Part shown: in pieces, positions 7,715 through 16,372 of the stretch | Position numbering within the stretch: the first letter of the stretch is position 1 | Layout: each line of letters opens with the position of its first letter | DNA from: Streptomyces sp. WM6378 | Lineage (GTDB): Bacteria; Actinomycetota; Actinomycetes; Streptomycetales; Streptomycetaceae | Direction of reading: 5' to 3' | DNA: 64,000 nucleotides | Assembly (NCBI RefSeq): GCF_001279695.1 | Contig: NZ_LGDD01000002.1 | Span: 62,001 to 126,000, forward strand | The notes under the pieces: model-generated | Told to the model about the DNA's origin: nothing | The model's input: the letters and a program-made list of their open reading frames with translations, nothing else | Databases searched by the model: none | Made by a program: the position numbers and the translations under genes

Positions 7715-8929
7715 ATGGCCGACCGCGTCACGGTGATCGGCTGGGACGGCTCGCCCCTCACCCCCGCGGCCACCTCCGCCCTCTCCGCGGCCACCCTGGT
7801 GGCCGGTGCCGCCCACCACCTCGCACTCCCCGAAGTGCCGGCCGGCGCCGAGCGCATCCGGCTCGGCAGCGTGAGCCTGGCCGCCCGCCGCATCGCCGGC
7901 CACCGCGGCAGCGCGGTCGTCCTCGCCGACGGCGACCCCGGCTTCTTCGGCGTCGTACGCACCCTCAGGGCCCCCGAGCACGGCTTGGAGGTCGAGGTCG
8001 TGCCCGCCGTCTCCGCCGTCGCCGCCGCCTTCGCGCAGGCCGGGATGCCGTGGGACGACGCCCAGATCGTCGTCGCCCACCCGCGCACCCTGCGCCGCGC
8101 CGTCAACGTCTGCCGCGCCCACCCCAAGGTCGCCGTCCTCACCTCGCCCGGCGCCGGACCCGCCGAACTCGCGCTGCTCCTCGAAGGCGTCCACCGCACC
8201 TTCGTCATCTGCGAGGAGCTCGGCAGCGACCGCGAGCGGGTCACCGTCCTCACCTCCGAGAACGCCGCCGACCACGCCTGGCGCGACCCCAACGTCGTCA
8301 TAGTCCTCGGCGGCGGCCCCGCGACCGAGGGCGACGGCTGGCTCGCCGGACCCCCGCCCGGCTACCCGTCCGCGCCGCGTGGCTGGGCGCTGCCCGCCCG
8401 GGAGTACGGCGCCGGGCTCGGCCCCGGCGAATCCACCGAGCTGCGCGCCGCCCAACTCGCCCGGCTCGGCCCGCGCATCGGCGATCTCGTCTGGGACATC
8501 GGCTGCGGCAGCGGTGCCCTCTCCGCGGAGGCGGCCCGGTTCGGCGCCGCCGTGATCGCCGTCGACGACAGCGCGGAAGCCTGCTCGCGCACCGAATCCA
8601 CCGCCCGCCGCTTCGGAGTCCAGGTCCAGGTCGTCCGCGGCCGGGCCCCGCACGTCCTGGAGTCGCTGCCCGAACCCGATGTCGTACGCATCGGAGGCGG
8701 CGGCGCGGCCGTCGTGGAGGCGTGCGCCGATCGCAGGCCGGAGCGCATCGTGACGCACGCGGCCACCCGGGACGAGGCGGAGGCCGTGGGCGCCGCTCTG
8801 AGCGCCGGCGGATACGACGTCGAGTGCGCGCTCATCCAATCGGTCGACCTCGACACGAGCGCCTGGTCGGAGCGCGAACGCTCGGTCGCCTTCCTGCTCT
8901 CCGGAAGGCGGAAAGAAAGATCCCTGTGA
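7715..8929 (+). CDS. cobL: Precorrin-6Y C5,15-methyltransferase (CbiE-CbiT fusion, CobL)
   Basis: A 404-residue bifunctional cobalamin enzyme that methylates C5 and C15 of the corrin ring and decarboxylates the C12 acetate. Residues 1 to about 205 are the CbiE-like tetrapyrrole methylase domain (DRVTVIGWDG, LADGDPGFFGVVRTL, VPAVSAVAAAFAQAG). Residues about 215-404 are the CbiT-like SAM methylase with the glycine loop DIGCGSGALS near 261-270. Start ATG 7715 with GGAG upstream at longish spacing. A TACCCT -10-like box lies about 70 bases upstream. The next cobalamin gene begins 340 bases downstream on the same strand. Confidence 0.93.
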   Translation: MADRVTVIGWDGSPLTPAATSALSAATLVAGAAHHLALPEVPAGAERIRLGSVSLAARRIAGHRGSAVVLADGDPGFFGVVRTLRAPEHGLEVEVVPAVSAVAAAFAQAGMPWDDAQIVVAHPRTLRRAVNVCRAHPKVAVLTSPGAGPAELALLLEGVHRTFVICEELGSDRERVTVLTSENAADHAWRDPNVVIVLGGGPATEGDGWLAGPPPGYPSAPRGWALPAREYGAGLGPGESTELRAAQLARLGPRIGDLVWDIGCGSGALSAEAARFGAAVIAVDDSAEACSRTESTARRFGVQVQVVRGRAPHVLESLPEPDVVRIGGGGAAVVEACADRRPERIVTHAATRDEAEAVGAALSAGGYDVECALIQSVDLDTSAWSERERSVAFLLSGRRKERSL

Positions 8930-8952
8930 CCCCTTGGGCGCGCCGCGGGGGG

Positions 8953-8958
8953 TAGGCT
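8953..8958 (+). promoter_or_regulatory. Putative -10 box (TAGGCT) before bluB-cobT
   Basis: TAGGCT lies at the start of the 340-base gap between cobL and bluB-cobT. The rest of that gap holds an imperfect AAAAGG/CCTTTT inverted repeat around 9014-9030 and an ORF described separately. I looked for the conserved boxes of a cobalamin riboswitch and did not find them. Confidence 0.4.
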
Positions 8959-9069
8959 GGCCGATCGTTGTACCGCACCCGGCCGTTCGGCGTTCCGCTC
9001 GCCAAGGGCCGGAAAAGGGGACCTTTTTGGGACCCGTTCGCGGTACGGCACATCCGGGGGACGCGCAAC

Positions 9070-9273
9070 GTGGCGCAGCCCACACGGTCCGTGGCCGAGA
9101 CTGACCGCCACGGCGGCGAAGGCCCGCGACAATGCATGGTGTCGTTGATGCCTGCGGGCCGTTCGCAACCGCGCGGCGCACACGTTCTGAGCGACGGTGC
9201 CTCACGCGTCCAGCGTGTGCGGCCCCGGGCGCAGGCCGAAGGAGCACTACAGATGGGCGAGGGGTACGCATGA
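9070..9273 (+). CDS. Possible small ORF coupled to bluB-cobT
   Basis: A 67-codon ORF from GTG 9070, preceded by GGGGGA at eight-base spacing, whose TGA overlaps the ATG of bluB-cobT (ATGA). The same frame is open back to TTG 8968 (101 codons), just downstream of the TAGGCT box. The predicted product is Arg/Gly-rich with no recognisable domain. It may be a real coupled leader ORF or chance open frame in GC-rich DNA; the ATGA overlap is the main argument for coding. Confidence 0.25.
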   Translation: MAQPTRSVAETDRHGGEGPRQCMVSLMPAGRSQPRGAHVLSDGASRVQRVRPRAQAEGALQMGEGYA

Positions 9274-12200
9274 CTGACACCGGCCAGGTCCCGGGCGAGG
9301 GACTGCCGGAGAACGCAGGCATGGTGGAACAGCCGGGCGTCCCCGCTCCCGGTGCCTACACCTTCCTCGACCCCTCCGAGAACGGTGCGGACGACGACGA
9401 TCTGCTCCTGATGCCGGGCGCCCAGGGCGCCTGGATCGACCCGCAGTCCGCGCCCGCGCCCGCCCCCGTCATGGCCCAGGTGCCGCCCGTGCCCGGCCAG
9501 GCCGAGCCCGGCGCGCACGAGACCGGCGGCCGCGACACGGGCTCCGTCGAGCTCGGCGGCGTACGCGCGGCGCAGGCGCCCGCGGCGTCGACCCCGCCGC
9601 CGCGCCGCCCGCTCCACCTCGGCCCGCAGGTGCCGGACGCCTCCGCCGGAGTCGTACGCTCCCTCGCCGACCGGGGCCCGGCCGGCGCCCCCGTGAACCC
9701 GGTGCCGCTGCGCGCCCAGGGTCCGCCGACCGCCGGTCCCGAGTATCTGGACATCCCGCGCGAGGAGCCCGCGGCGCAGCTGTCGGGACCGCAGCTCGGG
9801 GAGCTCCCGCCGCAGCCCGGTATGGCATGGACGCCTCAGCAGCGAACGGCGCCCCACGAGTCACTCAACACACCCATGCCCCCTGCAGAAACGGTCGTCC
9901 CGGAGGAGTTCGCGGCCCAGGCCGCGGTTCCGGCCGTTCAGCCGCAGGCCGCCGAACACGCGGCGCAGCCCGTGGCACAGCCGGTCGCGCAGCCCGCCCT
10001 GCTCGTGGACCAGCTGGTCGCCCAGCAGGCCGTTCCGCAGGCGGCCCAGCAGGCTCAGCAGCAGCCCGGAGTGCCGCAGCCGGTGGGCCAGTTCGTGCCC
10101 GTCGAGGGCTCGGTCCCGACCGGCCCGCACCTCGCGCCCGCACCCGTGCAGCCCGTACCGGAAGCGCCCGCCCCGCAAGCGCCCCGCGCGCAGGGCGTGC
10201 CGCAGCCGGCACCGGAGCCCGTCGCCCCGGTCGCACAGCCCGTCGCTCCGGTGGCCGCCGAGCCGGAGCCGGTCGCGCCCGCCGAGCCCGCTGCCCCGAT
10301 CGTCGTCGGGCCCGTGGCCGCCGAAGCCCCGGCAGCCGAGCCGGTCGCGGCGGAGCAGGCCCCGGCCGCTCCGGTCGCCGTCGAGCCCGTGGCGGCCGAG
10401 CCCATCGCCGTCGAGCCCATCGCGGTCGAGCCCGTGCCCGCCGAGCCGGTGGCCGTGGCCGAGCCGGTCGCCGTGGCCCCGCAGCCGATCGCCGTCGAGC
10501 CCGCCGTGCCCGCTCCGGCCGCAGCTCCCGAGGCCCAGCCGGCCGTCGTGGTGCAGAGCCAGGCGACCACGCACGTCGCCGTCCCCGTGCCGCAGGCCGC
10601 TCCCGAGGAGCAGGCGGTGACCGTGCCCGAGCCTGCCTCCGAGGCGCCGGCGGTCGTCGCCGCCGAGCCGGTCCAGGCGCCCGAGCCCGTGCTCGTACCG
10701 CAGCAGGAGCAGCCCCCGGCCGCCGAACCGGCCGAGGAAGCGGCTGTGATGGCTGCCCCGGCCGAGCCTGCCGAAGCCGCGTCCGCCGGCGAAGAGCCGC
10801 TCGAAGTGATCAGTGCGCCGCAGCCCGCCGCCGTACCGGAGGCCGCCGCGGAGCCGGAGGCGCCCGCCGAGGCCGAGGAGCTCGCCGAGGTCTTCGAGGC
10901 CGCCGAGCAGGCGCCCGCCGCCCCCGGCTACGACGACGCCGAGCGCGAGGCCGTGCTCCGCGTCATGCGCGAGCGCCGCGACATCCGCAACGGCTTCCGC
11001 GGCGACCCCATCCCGCACGAGGTGCTGCTCCGCGTCCTGGAGGCGGCCCACACCGCGCCGTCCGTCGGCCACTCGCAGCCCTGGGACTTCGTGGTGATCC
11101 GGTCCGCCGAGACCCGTCGCACCATGCACGAACTCGCCCGGCGCCAGCGCGAGGCGTACGCCAAGTCGCTGCCCAAGGGCCGGGCCAAGCAGTTCAAGGA
11201 ACTGAAGATCGAGGCCATCCTCGAAACCCCGGTCAACATCGTGGTCACCGCGGACCCGACCCGCGGCGGACGGCACACCCTCGGCCGCTACACCCAGCCG
11301 CAGATGGCCCCGTACTCCTCGGCGCTCGCCGTCGAGAACCTGTGGCTCGCCGCCCGCGCCGAAGGCCTCGGCGTCGGCTGGGTCTCCTTCTTCGACGAGC
11401 GCGAGATGGTCCGCGCCCTCGGCCTGCCCGAGCACCTCGAAGTCGTGGCCTACCTCTGTGTCGGCTACGTCGACGAGTTCCCGGAGGAGCCCGAGCTGAT
11501 GCAGGCGGGCTGGTCCAAGCGCCGCCCACTGTCCTGGGTCGTCCACGAGGAGACGTACGGCCGCCGCGCGCTGCCCGGCGAGGACCCGCACGACCTCCTT
11601 GACGAGACCGTCTCCAACATCCGCCCCCTGGACGCGAAGGCGCTCGGCGAGGCCTGGGAGCGCCAGAAGCGGATGACCAAGCCCGCGGGCGCGCTCGGCA
11701 TGCTGGAGATCATCTCCGCGCAGCTGTCCGGCCTCTCGCGCAAGTGCCCGCCGCCGATCCCGGAGCCCGCCGCCGTCGCGATCTTCGCCGGTGACCACGG
11801 CGTGCACGCCCAGGGCGTCACCCCGTGGCCCCAGGAAGTCACCGGCCAGATGGTCGCCAACTTCCTCGGCGGCGGCGCGGTCTGCAACGCCTTCGCCAAC
11901 CAGGTCGGCGCCGAGGTCTGCGTCATCGACGTGGGCGTCGCCTCCGAACTCCCGGCCACGCCCGGCCTGTTGCCCCGCAAGGTGCGCGCCGGCACGGCCG
12001 ACATGACGACCGGCCCCGCGATGACCCGCGAGGAGGCGATCGCCGCCATCGAGGTCGGCATCGAGACCGCCCGCGACCTGGTGGCGGCCGGCAACAAGGC
12101 GCTCCTGACGGGCGAGATGGGCATCGCCAACACCACCGTGTCGGCCGCCCTGATCTCCCTCTACACGGGCGTCGACCCGGGCGAGGTCACCGGCCGCGGC

Positions 12201-12644
12201 ACCGGCATCAACGACGAGACGCACGCCCGCAAGGTCGACGTCGTACGCCGCGCCCTCGACCTCCACCAGCTGGACCCGGCCGACCCCATCGGCGTCCTCG
12301 CCGCGGTCGGCGGCCTGGAGCACGCGGCCCTCGTCGGCTTCCTGCTCGGCGGCGCCTCGCTGCGTACACCGGTGATCCTCGACGGCGTGAGCACCGGAGC
12401 CGCCGCCCTGGTCGCCCGCGCGATCGCCCCCGAGGTGCTCTCCGCCTGCATCGCGGGCCACCGCAGCGCCGAGCCCGGCCACGTGGCCGCCCTCAACAAG
12501 CTGGGCCTGCGCCCCCTGGTCGACCTGGACCTCCGCCTCGGCGAGGGAACCGGCGCCCTGCTCGCCCTGCCGGTGGTGCAGAGCGCGGCCCGCGCGATGC
12601 ACGAGGTCGCCACGTTCGACTCGGCAGGCGTCACCGAGAAGTAG
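9270..12644 (+). CDS. cobT: Bifunctional DMB synthase (BluB) / nicotinate-nucleotide:DMB phosphoribosyltransferase (CobT) with long N-terminal tail
   Basis: A 1124-residue fusion making the lower ligand of cobalamin. Residues 1 to about 550 are low complexity, rich in Pro, Ala, Val, Glu and Gln, with repeating EPVA/EPIAVEP units (densest at nucleotides 10200-10560). Residues about 552-780 form a BluB-type nitroreductase that oxidatively cleaves FMNH2 to 5,6-dimethylbenzimidazole (RERRDIRNGFRGDPIP, SVGHSQPWDFVVIRS, PYSSALAVENLWLAARAEG). Residues about 788-1124 are CobT, with AGDHGVHAQGVTPWP, MGIANTTVSAALIS and the GEGTGALLALP end; this activates DMB to alpha-ribazole phosphate. Start ATG 9270 follows GAGGGG. 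The fused catalytic pair is known in Streptomyces; the long tail has no assigned role. Confidence 0.93.
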   Translation: MTDTGQVPGEGLPENAGMVEQPGVPAPGAYTFLDPSENGADDDDLLLMPGAQGAWIDPQSAPAPAPVMAQVPPVPGQAEPGAHETGGRDTGSVELGGVRAAQAPAASTPPPRRPLHLGPQVPDASAGVVRSLADRGPAGAPVNPVPLRAQGPPTAGPEYLDIPREEPAAQLSGPQLGELPPQPGMAWTPQQRTAPHESLNTPMPPAETVVPEEFAAQAAVPAVQPQAAEHAAQPVAQPVAQPALLVDQLVAQQAVPQAAQQAQQQPGVPQPVGQFVPVEGSVPTGPHLAPAPVQPVPEAPAPQAPRAQGVPQPAPEPVAPVAQPVAPVAAEPEPVAPAEPAAPIVVGPVAAEAPAAEPVAAEQAPAAPVAVEPVAAEPIAVEPIAVEPVPAEPVAVAEPVAVAPQPIAVEPAVPAPAAAPEAQPAVVVQSQATTHVAVPVPQAAPEEQAVTVPEPASEAPAVVAAEPVQAPEPVLVPQQEQPPAAEPAEEAAVMAAPAEPAEAASAGEEPLEVISAPQPAAVPEAAAEPEAPAEAEELAEVFEAAEQAPAAPGYDDAEREAVLRVMRERRDIRNGFRGDPIPHEVLLRVLEAAHTAPSVGHSQPWDFVVIRSAETRRTMHELARRQREAYAKSLPKGRAKQFKELKIEAILETPVNIVVTADPTRGGRHTLGRYTQPQMAPYSSALAVENLWLAARAEGLGVGWVSFFDEREMVRALGLPEHLEVVAYLCVGYVDEFPEEPELMQAGWSKRRPLSWVVHEETYGRRALPGEDPHDLLDETVSNIRPLDAKALGEAWERQKRMTKPAGALGMLEIISAQLSGLSRKCPPPIPEPAAVAIFAGDHGVHAQGVTPWPQEVTGQMVANFLGGGAVCNAFANQVGAEVCVIDVGVASELPATPGLLPRKVRAGTADMTTGPAMTREEAIAAIEVGIETARDLVAAGNKALLTGEMGIANTTVSAALISLYTGVDPGEVTGRGTGINDETHARKVDVVRRALDLHQLDPADPIGVLAAVGGLEHAALVGFLLGGASLRTPVILDGVSTGAAALVARAIAPEVLSACIAGHRSAEPGHVAALNKLGLRPLVDLDLRLGEGTGALLALPVVQSAARAMHEVATFDSAGVTEK

Positions 12645-12661
12645 CCCGTAGAGGTACGAGC

Positions 12662-12690
12662 GGGGGCCGGGGTCGCTGACCCCGGCCCCC
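12662..12690 (+). terminator. Terminator after bluB-cobT
   Basis: A perfect 13-bp G/C stem (GGGGGCCGGGGTC with complement) and three-base loop, 17 bases past the cobT stop. Confidence 0.8.
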
Positions 12691-12814
12691 TCCCCATGTC
12701 GCCCGCGTCTTAGGGCCCGTAGGCTGTCCTCGGCGCCCGCACCCCCTCCCACCAGCCGCTTCACCGCCGCAGCGGCCCACCGCACGCCAGGTACGCCCGA
12801 GGAGCAGAGCCCCC

Positions 12815-14035
12815 ATGGCCGAACACCCCGCCTACCCCGTAGGCCTCCGCCTCACCGGCCGCCGCGTCGTCGTCGTCGGCGGCGGCCAGGTCGCCCAGCG
12901 CCGGCTGCCGGCCCTCATCGCCGCCGGGGCGGACATCACCCTGGTCTCCCCGAGCGCCACCCCCTCCGTCGAGGCCATGGCGGACGCGGGCGAGATCCGC
13001 TGGGAGCGGCGCCGCTTCGAGGACGGCGACCTGGCGGACGCCTGGTACGCGCTTGTCGCGACCGCCGACACCGAGGCCAACGAGCGCATCTCCGCCGAGG
13101 CCGAGCGCTCCCGCGTCTGGTGCGTACGCTCCGACGACGCGAGCGCCGCCACCGCCTGGACCCCGGCAACCGGCCGCTCCGAGGGCGTCACGGTCGCCGT
13201 CCTCACCACCGACAGCCCCGACCCCCGCCGCTCGGCCGCGATCCGGGACGCCGTCGTCGAGGGCCTGCGCGACGGCACCCTCGTCGCCCCGCAGCAGCGC
13301 ACCCGCACGCCCGGCGTCTCCCTGGTCGGCGGTGGCCCCGGCGACCCGGACCTGATCACGGTGCGCGGCCGCAGGCTGCTCGCCGAGGCGGACGTGGTGA
13401 TCGCCGACCGGCTCGGCCCCCGAGACCTCCTCGACGAGCTCCCTCCGCACGTCGAGGTGATCGACGCGGCCAAGATCCCGTACGGCCGCTTCATGGCGCA
13501 GGAGGCCATCAACAACGCGCTGATCGAGCACGCCAAGGCGGGCAAGGCGGTCGTCCGGCTCAAGGGCGGCGACCCGTACGTCTTCGGGCGCGGCATGGAG
13601 GAACTCCAGGCGCTGGCCGAGGCCGGCATCACCTGCACGGTGGTGCCCGGTATCTCCAGCTCCATCTCGGTGCCGGGCGCGGCCGGGATCCCGGTCACGC
13701 ACCGGGGCGTGGCGCACGAGTTCACGGTGGTCAGCGGCCATGTGGCGCCGGACGACCCGCGCTCGCTGGTCGACTGGAAGTCGCTGGCGCAGCTGCGCGG
13801 CACCCTGGTGATCCTGATGGGCGTCGACAAGATCGGCGCGATCGCGCAGGCGCTCGTCACGCACGGCAAGGACCCGGGGACCCCGGTCGCCCTCGTCCAG
13901 GAGGGCACCACCGCCGCCCAGCGCCGCGTGGACGCCACTCTGGGAAGCGTCGCGGAGGTGGCCAGGGCCGAGGAAGTGAAGCCCCCGGCCGTCATCGTCA
14001 TCGGCGACGTGGTGACGGTGAACTCCCGCGTGTGA
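12815..14035 (+). CDS. cysG: Siroheme/precorrin-2 synthase: uroporphyrinogen-III C-methyltransferase with dehydrogenase domain
   Basis: A 406-residue two-domain enzyme. Residues 8 to about 150 are the NAD-dependent precorrin-2 dehydrogenase (Rossmann loop VVVVGGGQVAQRR at 18-30). Residues about 165-400 are the SAM uroporphyrinogen-III methyltransferase, with VGGGPGDPDLITVRG near 171, VRLKGGDPYVFGRG and VVPGISSSISVPGAAGIPVTHRG. Product precorrin-2 feeds cobalamin; oxidation gives sirohydrochlorin for siroheme. It is shorter than E. coli CysG because the dehydrogenase dimerisation part is reduced, so chelatase activity is uncertain. ATG 12815 has GGAG 13 bases upstream, rather far. It stands apart from cobT behind a terminator. 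Confidence 0.92.
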   Translation: MAEHPAYPVGLRLTGRRVVVVGGGQVAQRRLPALIAAGADITLVSPSATPSVEAMADAGEIRWERRRFEDGDLADAWYALVATADTEANERISAEAERSRVWCVRSDDASAATAWTPATGRSEGVTVAVLTTDSPDPRRSAAIRDAVVEGLRDGTLVAPQQRTRTPGVSLVGGGPGDPDLITVRGRRLLAEADVVIADRLGPRDLLDELPPHVEVIDAAKIPYGRFMAQEAINNALIEHAKAGKAVVRLKGGDPYVFGRGMEELQALAEAGITCTVVPGISSSISVPGAAGIPVTHRGVAHEFTVVSGHVAPDDPRSLVDWKSLAQLRGTLVILMGVDKIGAIAQALVTHGKDPGTPVALVQEGTTAAQRRVDATLGSVAEVARAEEVKPPAVIVIGDVVTVNSRV

Positions 14036-14143
14036 CCGCCGTGAACCCACGCCCGTAACCAGCGCCCGAACCTTTGCCCCTTCGCCCGTAACCACCGGTA
14101 ACGGATCTCCGTCCCAGCCGTTGGCACCTCACCCAGGACAAGG

Positions 14144-14149
14144 CAGTAT
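14144..14149 (+). promoter_or_regulatory. Putative -10 box (CAGTAT) for the TrmH gene
   Basis: CAGTAT ends six bases before the GTG at 14156 and no good Shine-Dalgarno lies between, consistent with a leaderless transcript. Confidence 0.35.
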
Positions 14150-14155
14150 CACCCT

Positions 14156-14974
14156 GTGGCCGATCTCATCACCGTCGAGGACCCCGACGACCCCCGCCTG
14201 CGCGACTACACGGGCCTGACCGACGTGGAGCTGCGGCGCCGCCGCGAACCCGCCGAAGGCCTCTTCATCGCCGAGGGCGAGAAGGTCATCAGACGGGCCA
14301 AGGACGCCGGCTACGAGATGCGCTCGATGCTGCTCTCGGCCAAGTGGGTCGACGTCATGCGGGACGTCATCGACGAGCTTCCGGCCCCCGTGTACGCGGT
14401 GAGCCCGGACCTCGCCGAACGCGTCACCGGCTACCACGTGCACCGGGGGGCGCTCGCCTCGATGCAGCGCAAGCCGCTGCCGGCCGCCGACGAACTCCTC
14501 ACCACCGCCCGCCGGGTGGTGGTCATGGAGGCGGTCAACGACCACACCAACATCGGTGCGATCTTCCGCAGCGCCGCCGCCCTCGGCATGGACGCGGTCC
14601 TGCTCTCGCCGGACTGCGCGGACCCGCTGTACCGGCGCTCGGTGAAGGTGTCGATGGGCGCGGTCTTCTCGGTCCCGTACGCCCGCCTGGAATCGTGGCC
14701 CAAGGGCCTGGAATCGGTCCGCGGGGCGGGCTACAGGCTGCTGGCCCTGACCCCCGACGAGAAGGCCTCCGACATCGAGGACGCCGCCCCGCACAAGCTC
14801 GACAAGGTGGCCCTGATGCTCGGCGCGGAGGGCGACGGCCTCTCGACCCAGGCCCTGGTGGCCGCGGACGAGTGGGTACGCATCCCGATGGCACACGGAG
14901 TCGACTCCCTGAACGTGGGCGCGGCGGCCGCGGTGGCGTTCTACGCGGTGGCGACGGGCAGGCCGACTGCCTGA
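14156..14974 (+). CDS. TrmH/SpoU-family RNA 2'-O-methyltransferase
   Basis: A 272-residue SPOUT methylase that would methylate ribose in tRNA or rRNA. An N-terminal substrate-binding domain (REPAEGLFIAEGEKVIRRA) is followed by the trefoil-knot domain with three motifs: motif 1 NDHTNIGAIFRSAAALGMDA, motif 2 LMLGAEGDGLS near residue 219-229 and motif 3 IPMAHGVDSLNVGAAAAVAFY. The conserved Arg of motif 1 and Asn of motif 3 are present. GTG 14156 lacks a strong ribosome site. The exact target nucleotide cannot be told. Confidence 0.9.
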   Translation: MADLITVEDPDDPRLRDYTGLTDVELRRRREPAEGLFIAEGEKVIRRAKDAGYEMRSMLLSAKWVDVMRDVIDELPAPVYAVSPDLAERVTGYHVHRGALASMQRKPLPAADELLTTARRVVVMEAVNDHTNIGAIFRSAAALGMDAVLLSPDCADPLYRRSVKVSMGAVFSVPYARLESWPKGLESVRGAGYRLLALTPDEKASDIEDAAPHKLDKVALMLGAEGDGLSTQALVAADEWVRIPMAHGVDSLNVGAAAAVAFYAVATGRPTA

Positions 14975-14991
14975 GCGCCCCTTGGGGGCGC
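14975..14991. terminator. Bidirectional hairpin between TrmH and kinase genes
   Basis: GCGCCCC/GGGGCGC arms with a three-base loop in the 22 bases between the convergent stops. The sequence resembles the ends of the dispersed Streptomyces GCGCCCCT repeat seen near 61.4 kb. Confidence 0.55.
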
Positions 14992-14996
14992 GGGGC

Positions 14997-16172
14997 TCAG
15001 AACTGCTTGACCGCAGCGATCCCCAGCAGCACGATCAACGTCACCAGCACGAACACGGTGAGCCGCTGCCGCAGCAGCCGGGGGTTGGCGGGCCGCAGCC
15101 CGCCGGAGGTGCGGGGCCCGGGCCGAGTGCCCGGACGCCCTCCGGGACGGGAGGCGGCGTTGCTGCGCGGCCCGCCGGGACGCGAGCCCCCCGTGCGCGG
15201 CGCGGGCCGGGCTGCCGGGGCCCCAGTGCCCCGCCCGGCCTCGGTGTAGCGCTGGGTCCGGTCGTCGAGCCGCCCCGTGGGCCGGTCGAGCTCGACCCGC
15301 TCGCGCTGAGCCGGCGGCCGCGCCTCCGCGACCTGCCCGTGCAGCCCGCCCTGGGCCTCCCGCGCGGCGATCTCCTTGAGCCGCATGGAGAGCTGGAGCG
15401 TGCTGGGCCGCTCCTCGGGGTCCTTCGCCAGGCACGCCCGGACCAGCGGGGCCAGCGCGTCCGGCACGCCGCGCAGCTGCGCTTCCTCGTGCACCACGCG
15501 GTAGAGCATCACCTCGGAACTGCCGTGCCCGAAGGGCGAGTCGCCCATCGCGGCGTACGCCAGCGTCGCGCCGAGCGAGAAGACGTCGGTGGCCGGTGTG
15601 ACCGCGGCGCCGCGCACCTGCTCGGGGGCGAGGAAGCCGGGGGAGCCGACAGCAGTGCCGACATGGGTCAGCGTCGAGGCACCGGTGGCCCAGGCGATGC
15701 CGAAGTCGATGATCCTGGGCCCCTTCGGGGACAGCAGGATGTTGGACGGCTTGAGGTCCCGGTGAACGACTCCGGCCTCGTGCACCGCGACGAGCCCCTC
15801 GGACAGCGCGGCCCCGATCGCGGCGGCCTCGGAGGCCGTCAGCGGACCCTCCTCGGCGACCTTGTCGTGCAGCGAGGGCCCGGGGACGTACTGGGTGGCG
15901 AACCAGGGTCGTTCGGCTTCGAGGTCGGCGGCGACCAGCCGGGCCGTGCAACCGCCACGGATCCGCCGCGCGGCCGAGACCTCACGCGCGAACCGGGACC
16001 GGAACTCCTGGTCCTCGGCGAGGTCGGGCCGGATCACCTTCAGCGCCACCCGCTGCCCGCGCCGGTCGGAGCCGAGGTACACGACCCCCATGCCGCCCGC
16101 GCCGAGACGCCGGTGGAGCCTGAACGAGCCGACGACACGCGGGTCCTCGCGCCGGAGCCGCATCATCGCCAT
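14997..16172 (-). CDS. Ser/Thr protein kinase with C-terminal membrane anchor
   Basis: A 391-residue Hanks-type kinase. The N-terminal catalytic domain has the Gly loop LGAGGMGVVY (23-32), catalytic Lys45 in VALKVI, the catalytic loop HRDLKPSN, DFG, and the activation-segment end PEQV, so it should be active. After about residue 270 comes an Arg/Pro/Gly-rich linker, then one membrane helix (LTVFVLVTLIVLLGIAAV) and only a few residues (KQF) beyond it. There is no extracellular sensor domain, unlike PknB. Start ATG 16172 has GGGG with six-base spacing; ATG 16178 and 16166 are alternatives. Two small unknown genes are transcribed divergently. Confidence 0.9.
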   Translation of the reverse strand: MAMMRLRREDPRVVGSFRLHRRLGAGGMGVVYLGSDRRGQRVALKVIRPDLAEDQEFRSRFAREVSAARRIRGGCTARLVAADLEAERPWFATQYVPGPSLHDKVAEEGPLTASEAAAIGAALSEGLVAVHEAGVVHRDLKPSNILLSPKGPRIIDFGIAWATGASTLTHVGTAVGSPGFLAPEQVRGAAVTPATDVFSLGATLAYAAMGDSPFGHGSSEVMLYRVVHEEAQLRGVPDALAPLVRACLAKDPEERPSTLQLSMRLKEIAAREAQGGLHGQVAEARPPAQRERVELDRPTGRLDDRTQRYTEAGRGTGAPAARPAPRTGGSRPGGPRSNAASRPGGRPGTRPGPRTSGGLRPANPRLLRQRLTVFVLVTLIVLLGIAAVKQF

Positions 16173-16372
16173 TTTCATCCCCGCTGCCAGTCCTGTTGAC
16201 GTGGCACAGCTTACGTACCCGTCGCCCGGTGTGCTCATAGGCCGCGCCCTCGCGGCCCGGGCGATTGTCAGTGCCGGGTGGGAAACTTGAAGAGTGGTCA
16301 GCAACCCGTGGATCCAGGGCCGCTGACCCGCGCGAGATCTCAACGGTCCGTCGCAGAAGGGGGTTTGGATCT

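Noticed and set aside
9861..12785. A 974-codon open frame antisense to bluB-cobT (and similar long antisense frames opposite thrS, the metNIQ region and ruvB)
   Set aside because: Third-position GC bias keeps opposite frames open in this GC-rich DNA; the products are Gly/Arg/His/Leu-rich without domains and lie opposite clear genes.
14997..16343. A 448-residue version of the kinase starting at 16343
   Set aside because: The extra N-terminal 57 residues have no homology and no ribosome site; GGGG before ATG 16172 supports the shorter form.
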